This document shows positions 23,163-28,492 of a stretch of 28,492 nt of DNA, one piece after another. Within the stretch, counting starts at the first letter, position 1. Every line of letters starts with the position of its first letter. The position numbers were made by a program, and so were the translations under genes. The stretch lies in NCBI GenBank assembly GCA_039933635.1, contig JBDTNQ010000052.1, positions 1 to 28,492 on the forward strand. The letters are read 5' to 3'. Below the pieces are notes generated by a model. That model was given only the letters and a program-made list of their open reading frames with translations, searched no databases and was not told the origin of the DNA. This stretch comes from JBDTNQ01 sp039933635. GTDB lineage: Bacteria > Acidobacteriota > Vicinamibacteria > Vicinamibacterales > SCN-69-37.

Positions 23163-23804
23163 GTGTCGAGTTTCTTCAAATGGGGTGGGCGGAAGGACGA
23201 AAGCCCTTCCGCCTCACCAGTTGCCGCCGCCATCGAACCGCTGACGCACTCGAAGGTCCTGCCCAAGGTCCTCGCGACGTTGTCCCACGTGCAGAGTCCG
23301 ACGTTGATGGACCTCGGGCCGGTGGTTGGTTCCAACATTTCGTTCTTCGGTGAGCAACTCGGGTGCAAGATCCTCGTCGAGGACTTGTACGCGGTGGTCG
23401 AGTCGCACGCCAAGGCCGGCACACGCGACGCGTTGCCGGCGGCCCTCGTGGCGCGACTGACACGCGGGGCCGGATCGATGGACGGCATCTTCTGCTGGGA
23501 TCTGTTCGACTACCTCGACCGTCCCAGCTCGCAGGCGCTGGCCTCGCATCTGGTCGCGCTGCTGCGGCCGGGCGGCGTCCTGTACGGATTCTTCGGATCG
23601 ACGCCGGCCGATCTCACGCACTACACGCGTTTCACGGTCGAGACCACCGACGCGATGCGGCTCCGGCAGACGCCGGCGACATCGACCCGGCGCAACGTGC
23701 TGGTGACGCGTGACATCAACAAGATGTTCGACGGTCTCGTCACGAAGGAATCCGTGCTGCTGAAGAGCAACGCACGGGAAGTCCTGTTTCGCAAGCCGTC
23801 CTGA
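23163..23804 (+). CDS. degenerate methyltransferase-like protein
   Basis: The 213-residue protein resembles a class I SAM methyltransferase: LMDLGPVVGSNISFFGEQLGCKILVEDLY (about 48-76) mimics motif I and the following acidic strand, and FCWDLFDYLDRPSSQALASHLVALLRPGGVLYGFF matches the motif IV-V region. The usual GxGxG is replaced by GPVVGSN, so SAM binding is doubtful. There is no signal peptide. The start is GTG 23163 without a clear ribosome site. It may be the first gene of the run to 27899 or continue the bactofilin transcript. The SAM hydrolase lies 18 bases downstream. Function is unknown. Confidence 0.8.
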   Translation: MSSFFKWGGRKDESPSASPVAAAIEPLTHSKVLPKVLATLSHVQSPTLMDLGPVVGSNISFFGEQLGCKILVEDLYAVVESHAKAGTRDALPAALVARLTRGAGSMDGIFCWDLFDYLDRPSSQALASHLVALLRPGGVLYGFFGSTPADLTHYTRFTVETTDAMRLRQTPATSTRRNVLVTRDINKMFDGLVTKESVLLKSNAREVLFRKPS

Positions 23805-23822
23805 GGCCCGCTCCCTCCCGCC

Positions 23823-24617
23823 ATGGCAAAGTCTCTGATTGCGTTCTTGAGTGACTTCGGCACCCGCGATCACTACGTCGGCGTGATCAAAGGTGTGATC
23901 CTCAGCATCAACCCCGAAGCCAGCGTCGTCGACATCTCGCACGATTTGCCGCCACACGACATTGCCACCGCCGCGCGCGAGCTCGCCGCGAGCTATCGCT
24001 ATTTTCCGACCGGCACGACGTTCCTGGCGGTGGTGGATCCGGGCGTGGGTAGTACGCGGCGGGGCATTGCGGCCGACGTGGGCGAGTGGCGGTTTGTCGC
24101 GCCGGACAACGGCGTCCTCAGCGGTGTGTTCGAGGAAACGCCGCCGAAGAAGGTGGTCGAGCTGACCGAACGCCGATACGCGCGGCCGACCGTAAGCCGT
24201 ACGTTCGAAGGGCGCGACCGCTTCGCACCGGCGGCGGCGTGGCTGTCCAAGGGCGTTCACCTCACAGCCCTGGGGCGCCCGTTGACGGACTTTCACATGC
24301 TCGACCTGCCCAAGCCACAGCTGGACGGCGCGGTGTTGAGCGGCATCGTCGTCCGCATCGATCGCTTCGGCAACGTGGTCACGAACCTCGATCGGAAGTC
24401 GTGCGAGCGATTGACGGAAGGTGTCGGCGTACTGCAGTTGACGGCCGGGGGGCAGGACATCAGCCGCATCGTCTCGACGTACACGGAGATTAACCCCGGC
24501 GAGATCGCCGCGCTGTTCGGCGGGACGGATCACCTCGAGTTCGCGATGCGCACGGCGAGCGCCGCCGAGCGCCTGGCCGTCGCGCCTGGCGATCCCGTCG
24601 AACTTCGCCGCGTATGA
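23823..24617 (+). CDS. SAM hydroxide adenosyltransferase (SAM hydrolase, DUF62)
   Basis: The 264-residue protein belongs to the fluorinase/chlorinase-related DUF62 family, whose common members split SAM into adenosine and methionine using water. Family marks are LSDFGTRDHYVGVIKGVI (Asp11, Asp16), DISHDLPPHDI, the VDPGVGSTRRGI loop, FVAPDNGVLSGV, and in the C-domain VVRIDRFGNVVTNL. It looks like the hydroxide type; halogenation cannot be judged by eye. It overlaps TsaC by 4 bases (ATGA), so the two are translated together. No clear ribosome site precedes its ATG. Confidence 0.92.
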   Translation: MAKSLIAFLSDFGTRDHYVGVIKGVILSINPEASVVDISHDLPPHDIATAARELAASYRYFPTGTTFLAVVDPGVGSTRRGIAADVGEWRFVAPDNGVLSGVFEETPPKKVVELTERRYARPTVSRTFEGRDRFAPAAAWLSKGVHLTALGRPLTDFHMLDLPKPQLDGAVLSGIVVRIDRFGNVVTNLDRKSCERLTEGVGVLQLTAGGQDISRIVSTYTEINPGEIAALFGGTDHLEFAMRTASAAERLAVAPGDPVELRRV

Positions 24618-25237
24618 TCCGCGTCGATGCCGCCGCCTGTACGGTGGTGGATCTCGCGGAGGCCTGCGCCTGGATTGCCGCGGGCGGCATCGTGGCGTAC
24701 CCCACCGATACGTTCTACGGTTTGGCGGTCGATTCGACCTCCGATGTGGCAGTGGCCGCGCTGTTCGATGTGAAGGGTCGCGATCGTCATGTGGCCATGC
24801 CGCTGATCGCCGCGTCGCTCGAGCAGGCCCGATCGGTCGCGGCCGTGGACGGAGCATCCGCGCGTCTGGCCGAGATGTTCTGGCCTGGTCCGCTGTCGCT
24901 CGTGCTGGACGCGTCTCGGCGCGTGGCCGCCGCCATCCACGCGGGCCGACACACCGTGGCCGTGCGGGTGCCCGCGCATCGCGTCGCCCAGGCCCTCGCT
25001 GAAGGCGCCGGGATCCCGATTACCTCCACGAGCGCCAATCGCAGCGGCGAGCCGCCGGTGTGGACGGTTGATGGACTCGCCGACATCGCACGCGATCGCC
25101 GCGTGCTCGTCGTCGACGGCGGCGCCACACCGGGAGGCTTGCCGTCGACGATCGTCGACGCGCGCGTGGTCCCGCCGCTGCTGGTTCGCGAGGGCGCCAT
25201 CGCCTGGAATCGCGTGCTAGACTGCCTGAACGGATGA
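24614..25237 (+). CDS. tsaC: L-threonylcarbamoyladenylate synthase (Sua5/YrdC)
   Basis: The 207-residue YrdC-domain protein makes threonylcarbamoyl-AMP from threonine, bicarbonate and ATP, the first step of t6A37 in tRNAs that read ANN codons (tRNA-Lys at 9476 is one). Seen are GGIVAYPTDTFYGLA (24-38), a KxR-type region KGRDRHVAMPLI, WPGPLSLVL, VAVRVPAH and TSTSANRSG. It lacks the extra C-terminal Sua5 domain, so is the short TsaC form. It overlaps both neighbours by 4 bases. The other t6A genes (tsaD, tsaB, tsaE) are not in the window. Confidence 0.94.
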   Translation: MIRVDAAACTVVDLAEACAWIAAGGIVAYPTDTFYGLAVDSTSDVAVAALFDVKGRDRHVAMPLIAASLEQARSVAAVDGASARLAEMFWPGPLSLVLDASRRVAAAIHAGRHTVAVRVPAHRVAQALAEGAGIPITSTSANRSGEPPVWTVDGLADIARDRRVLVVDGGATPGGLPSTIVDARVVPPLLVREGAIAWNRVLDCLNG

Positions 25238-26523
25238 CATTCGCAGAAAGTCGATCGAACGATCAGCTGCGCGAACGCGCCGCGCTCGTTCGGCTGGCGA
25301 CGCGCGCCTCCAGGAATACCGATAGCGACGTCGCGCTCGACGAACTCGAAGGCTTGGCGCGGGCCGCGGGCGCGACGGTGGCGTTTCGCATGGTGCAGGA
25401 ACGCGCGACGGCGGATCCCTCCACGCTGATTGGCTCCGGCAAGGCGGAACTGCTGGCGCGCGCGTGCGATGAAGCCGACGTCCAGCTGGTCATCGTCGAC
25501 AACGAACTCACGCCGGCGCAGACGCGCAACCTCGAAGAGGCTTGCCGGCGACGCGTCATCGACCGCACCGCCCTCATCCTGGACATCTTTGCGTCGAGGG
25601 CCCGCACGCGGGAAGGGCAACTGCAGGTCGAACTGGCGCAACTGCAGTACCGATTGCCTCGGCTTGCGGGATCGAGCGAGGCGCTGTCGCGACTCGGCGG
25701 CGGCATCGGCACGCGAGGACCTGGGGAAACCAAGCTCGAGACCGATCGACGGCGCATCCGGTATCGCATCGCGGGGTTGAAGCGGGACATCGCGGAGGTG
25801 CAGCGGCGACGCGGCTATCTGCGCGCCCGGCGCCGGCGATCGGACGTGCCCACCGTGGCCCTCGTGGGCTACACCAACGCGGGCAAGAGCACGCTCTTCA
25901 ACCGCCTGACGGGATCGTCGGCCGTGGTCTCGGACGCGCTCTTCGTGACGCTCGATCCGCTGATGCGTCGATTGAAGCTGGCCGACGCGCGTCAGATTCA
26001 GCTGGCGGATACCGTCGGGTTCATCGACCGTCTGCCGCACCAGTTGGTGGCGGCCTTCCATGCGACGCTCGAAGAAGTCGCGGCCGCCGATCTGCTCGTG
26101 CACGTCATCGACGCGTCGGCGCCTGACCGCGATCGCCGCCGTGACGCGGTGCGGCGCGTGCTCGCGGAAGTGGACGCGGAACACATTCCGATGGTCGACG
26201 CCTTCAACAAGATCGATCGCCTGGAGCCACTGGAACTCGCGGCGCTCAAGACCGCCCATCCAGAGGCGTTGTGGCTGTCCGCCCAGGACGGCACCGGGCG
26301 GTCGGAACTGCTCGGCGCCATCGCCGGGCGCCTCGACATGGACGCCACGCGCGTGACGCTGTCGATTGACAGCTCCAACGAAGACGACCGGAAGCTGCTC
26401 GCCGATCTCTACCGCCATGGGCGCGTCGTCAGTCAGACGGCCGCGGACGCGCGCGTGTCGGTCGAGGCCGAAATTCCGAAGCGTCTGCTGAGTCGCTTCG
26501 CGCGGGTGACGGTGCCGGCGTGA
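25234..26523 (+). CDS. hflX: ribosome-associated GTPase HflX
   Basis: The 429-residue GTPase splits or rescues stalled ribosomes. The N-terminal HflX domain (about 20-200) includes LIGSGKAELL, VDNELTPAQTRNLEE, LDIFASRARTREGQLQVELAQL and the strongly conserved GGGIGTRGPGETKLETDRR (about 155-173). The G domain has G1 GYTNAGKST (212-220), G3 DTVGF (259-263) and NKID. Its length is normal. It overlaps tsaC (ATGA) and the next gene (GTGA) by 4 bases each, marking a tightly coupled operon. Confidence 0.96.
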   Translation: MTFAESRSNDQLRERAALVRLATRASRNTDSDVALDELEGLARAAGATVAFRMVQERATADPSTLIGSGKAELLARACDEADVQLVIVDNELTPAQTRNLEEACRRRVIDRTALILDIFASRARTREGQLQVELAQLQYRLPRLAGSSEALSRLGGGIGTRGPGETKLETDRRRIRYRIAGLKRDIAEVQRRRGYLRARRRRSDVPTVALVGYTNAGKSTLFNRLTGSSAVVSDALFVTLDPLMRRLKLADARQIQLADTVGFIDRLPHQLVAAFHATLEEVAAADLLVHVIDASAPDRDRRRDAVRRVLAEVDAEHIPMVDAFNKIDRLEPLELAALKTAHPEALWLSAQDGTGRSELLGAIAGRLDMDATRVTLSIDSSNEDDRKLLADLYRHGRVVSQTAADARVSVEAEIPKRLLSRFARVTVPA

Positions 26524-27899
26524 GGCGCTTGCGGCGACTCGCGCTCGCGATCGCGGTGGTCGCCGCGGGCCTGACCTGCGCGGGTTGCGCCAGCCCGCAG
26601 ACGCCGCCGCCCAAGACCGCGACGCCGTCCACGGCGACCAGTGCCTATCCGATGCCGGATATTCCGCCCGGCGTGAGCGTGACCCCCGACGTGCGGACGA
26701 AGCACACGGAGGCATGGCGCCGATTCCAGAGCGGTGACATCCGGGGCTCCAGCAGCACGTTCACCGACATCCTCAAAAGGTCACCTGGGTTCTATCCTGC
26801 GGAGACCGCGATGGGGTTCGTCCAGCTGGCCGGCCGTCAGTACAAGAATGCCAGCGCGCGATTCGCGACGGCGACCGCCGCCAACGATCGCTACGTGCCC
26901 GCCTGGATCGGTCAGGCGGACGCGCTGCTGGGCCTGAACCGCGACGCCGACGCCATCGTCGCGATGGAGAAGGTGCTGGCGCTGGATCCTCGACGAGAGG
27001 TCGTGCGCACGCGCCTTGATCTCGTCCGTTTCCGATTGACGCAGTCGTTGCTCGAGGGTGGCCGCAAGGCCCGCGCGGCCGGCCGCTTCGATGACGCGCT
27101 GCAGCAGCTTCAGCAGGCGTTGCGACTGTCGCCGGACAGCACGATGATCCTGCACGACCTGACGCTCACCGAGGTCGCGGCCAAGCGGCTCGAGGAGGCC
27201 GAGACTCACGCGCGGCGCACGACGGATCTCGAGCCGCGCGAGGCGGACGGGCACGCGCTGCTCGGCAGCGTCCTCGAAGCGCGCGGCAAGTACCGTGAGG
27301 CTGCCGCGGCGTATGCGCGTGCGGCCAATCTCGATCCGCGGCCGGAATGGCGCTCCCGCAGTGCCGACCTGCGGGAAAAGGCCGAGCGTGCGGCCCTCCC
27401 GGCGACCTTTGCGCAGCTTCCGACGGCGCCGTCCGTGACGCGCGCGGAGGTGGCCGCGTTCATCGGCATCCGGCTCGACGCGCTCATCGACGCCGCGCCG
27501 CGGCGCATGACCGACATCGCGACGGACATCCGCACGCATTGGGCTGCGCCGTGGATTCTGCCGGTGACGCGCGCGGGCGTGATGAGCATCTATCCCAACC
27601 ACACGTTCCAGCCCGCGGCGACGGTTCGCCGGGGTGATCTCGCGACGATGGTCGCGGCGTTGTTGCGCCTCGCGAGTGCTGGCCGGCCGGCCGAGCTCGC
27701 GCGCTGGCAGGCCGCCAGGCCGCGCTTCACGGACCTGTCGGCCGGTCACGTCTCCTATCCAGCAGTGGCGCTGGCGGTGGGCTCCGGCGCCATGAGCGCC
27801 GACAGTTCCGGCCGGTTCGATCCCAACCGCCTCGCCACCGGCGCCGACCTCGACACCGCAGTTCGGCGGGTGGGGCAGTTGGCGCCCCGGCAGCCGTGA
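26520..27899 (+). CDS. exported TPR and SLH-domain protein
   Basis: The 459-residue protein opens with a signal sequence (MRRLRRLALAIAVVAAGLTCAGC) that resembles a lipoprotein leader, but its lipobox is imperfect (Cys at -3). After a Pro/Thr-rich linker, TPR repeats occupy about residues 60-280 (for example AWIGQADALLGLNRDADAIVAMEKVLALDP, DALQQLQQALRLSPDS, ALLGSVLEARGKYREAAAAYARAANLDP). The C-terminal part (about 308-455) contains SLH-like repeats: TRAEVAAFIGIRL, WILPVTRAGVMSIYPNHTFQPAATVRRGDLATMVAALL and a further FTDLSAGHVSYPAVALAV. It probably acts in the envelope as a scaffold. The GTG start overlaps hflX by 4 bases. Confidence 0.85.
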   Translation: MRRLRRLALAIAVVAAGLTCAGCASPQTPPPKTATPSTATSAYPMPDIPPGVSVTPDVRTKHTEAWRRFQSGDIRGSSSTFTDILKRSPGFYPAETAMGFVQLAGRQYKNASARFATATAANDRYVPAWIGQADALLGLNRDADAIVAMEKVLALDPRREVVRTRLDLVRFRLTQSLLEGGRKARAAGRFDDALQQLQQALRLSPDSTMILHDLTLTEVAAKRLEEAETHARRTTDLEPREADGHALLGSVLEARGKYREAAAAYARAANLDPRPEWRSRSADLREKAERAALPATFAQLPTAPSVTRAEVAAFIGIRLDALIDAAPRRMTDIATDIRTHWAAPWILPVTRAGVMSIYPNHTFQPAATVRRGDLATMVAALLRLASAGRPAELARWQAARPRFTDLSAGHVSYPAVALAVGSGAMSADSSGRFDPNRLATGADLDTAVRRVGQLAPRQP

Positions 27900-27922
27900 G
27901 CACGCCGCACGGCCGGTGCGGA

Positions 27923-27928
27923 TAAAAT
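27923..27928 (+). promoter_or_regulatory. probable leaderless -10 of pgsA
   Basis: GATAAAAT, with hexamer TAAAAT, is followed by six bases and the ATG at 27935. No ribosome site is present between them. Confidence 0.55.
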
Positions 27929-27934
27929 CGTCTC

Positions 27935-28492
27935 ATGTCGTCGGTGTTGACTGCCGCGAATCAGCTCACGCTCATGCGGCTGCTGCTCGTCCCCGTATTT
28001 GCCCTGTGCATGCTGTACGGGCGCCCGGGCTGGGCGCTCGTCGTCTTCGCGATCGCGGGCGTGACCGATGCCTTCGATGGATTCATCGCGAGACGCACCG
28101 GACAGTCCACGGCGCTCGGAGCCTGGCTCGATCCGATGGCCGACAAGCTGCTCGTGGCTACGATGTTCGTGATGCTCACGGTGCCCAACCTCGGCATGCC
28201 GCAACGCCTGCCGCTCTGGCTGACGGTGCTCGTGCTCAGCCGGGACATCGCGATCGTGCTCACCGTGACCGTCGTGAACCTCGCCGTGGCGCGACGCACG
28301 TTCCGCCCGACGCTGCTCGGGAAGTCCGCCACCGTGGTCTACGTCTTGACCGGCGTCGTGGCCCTGTTCGCCAACTACCGCGGCGAGCCCATGCCGATCG
28401 TCACGTGGTTCGTGTACACGGCCCTCGCGATCACCCTCGCGTCGAGCGCCCAGTACGCCGTGCAGCTCGCGCGGGGCTTCGGGGATCATTGA
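27935..28492 (+). CDS. pgsA: CDP-diacylglycerol--glycerol-3-phosphate 3-phosphatidyltransferase
   Basis: The 185-residue integral membrane protein makes phosphatidylglycerol phosphate from CDP-diacylglycerol and glycerol-3-phosphate. The CDP-alcohol phosphatidyltransferase motif is complete: D45-x2-D48-G-x2-A-R53, then G62-x3-D66-x3-D70 (DAFDGFIARRTGQSTALGAW, then LDPMADK). About five or six hydrophobic segments are visible. NQLTLMRLLLVPVF at the start is typical of PgsA; a related lipid synthase cannot be wholly excluded. The TGA stop is the last codon of the window, so the gene is complete. It lies 35 bases after the TPR-SLH gene and may have its own leaderless promoter. Confidence 0.93.
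   Translation: MSSVLTAANQLTLMRLLLVPVFALCMLYGRPGWALVVFAIAGVTDAFDGFIARRTGQSTALGAWLDPMADKLLVATMFVMLTVPNLGMPQRLPLWLTVLVLSRDIAIVLTVTVVNLAVARRTFRPTLLGKSATVVYVLTGVVALFANYRGEPMPIVTWFVYTALAITLASSAQYAVQLARGFGDH

Noticed and set aside
23214..24857. Minus-strand open frame of 547 codons
   Set aside because: Antisense to the methyltransferase-like and SAM hydrolase genes, with no recognisable domain.
24787..26715. Minus-strand open frame of 642 codons
   Set aside because: It lies antisense to tsaC, hflX and the TPR-SLH gene, which have clear motifs; its product is Arg/Ala-rich noise typical of high-GC antisense frames.

Overview
This is a GC-rich, gene-dense bacterial chromosomal window holding two tRNA genes and 25 protein genes that can be supported. 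The gene content suggests an Acidobacteriota genome, probably of the Vicinamibacteria type. That is inference, resting on a secreted VWFA-like protein of the acidobacterial TIGR03436 kind, several small proteins whose wording recalls acidobacterial hypotheticals, and the very high G/C at third codon positions. No phage, insertion sequence, CRISPR array or rRNA operon was seen. Most genes are ordinary housekeeping.

Left part (1-9,550): tRNA-Glu(UUC) on the minus strand; a roughly 700-base stretch with no gene; an unrecognised helical protein; a fold-type I aminotransferase preceded by a striking pair of palindromes; then a minus-strand series of a membrane-anchored MutS-like ATPase, a spermidine-synthase-like protein, an EAL-HDOD signalling protein and a diheme cytochrome c, with one small plus-strand gene among them. 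A ROK-family sugar kinase and tRNA-Lys(UUU) follow on the plus strand.

Middle (9,551-17,089): a small conserved protein converging on arginase; a protein joining a nuclease-fold-like N-domain to a histone-H1-like Lys/Ala/Pro tail; a charged unknown protein whose 3' end overlaps, out of frame, the VWFA-like gene; an orphan beta-class DNA methyltransferase with a small Cys-containing protein upstream; about 600 bases without a gene; and a D-Ala-D-Ala carboxypeptidase.

Right part (17,090-28,492): glycogen synthase, thioredoxin and thioredoxin reductase on the plus strand; a coupled minus-strand pair, cysteine desulfurase and MnmA, which make 2-thiouridine in tRNAs such as the tRNA-Lys and tRNA-Glu of this window; bactofilin; then a tight operon of a degenerate methyltransferase-like protein, SAM hydrolase, TsaC, HflX and a TPR-SLH envelope protein, three junctions overlapping by 4 bases; finally PgsA with its stop at the last base.

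Three cross-cutting signals go beyond gene content. An extended -10 promoter motif (TG-N-TANNAT-like) recurs, and in at least four cases a -10 hexamer sits 5-6 bases before the start codon, implying leaderless mRNAs. A palindrome family built on GGACCTGAAGGTCC occurs in three intergenic regions. Two GAGACC-N-GGTCTC palindromes lie just before the aminotransferase start. I found no convincing complete new biological system; the best lead is the nuclease-like/H1-tail gene and its partner.
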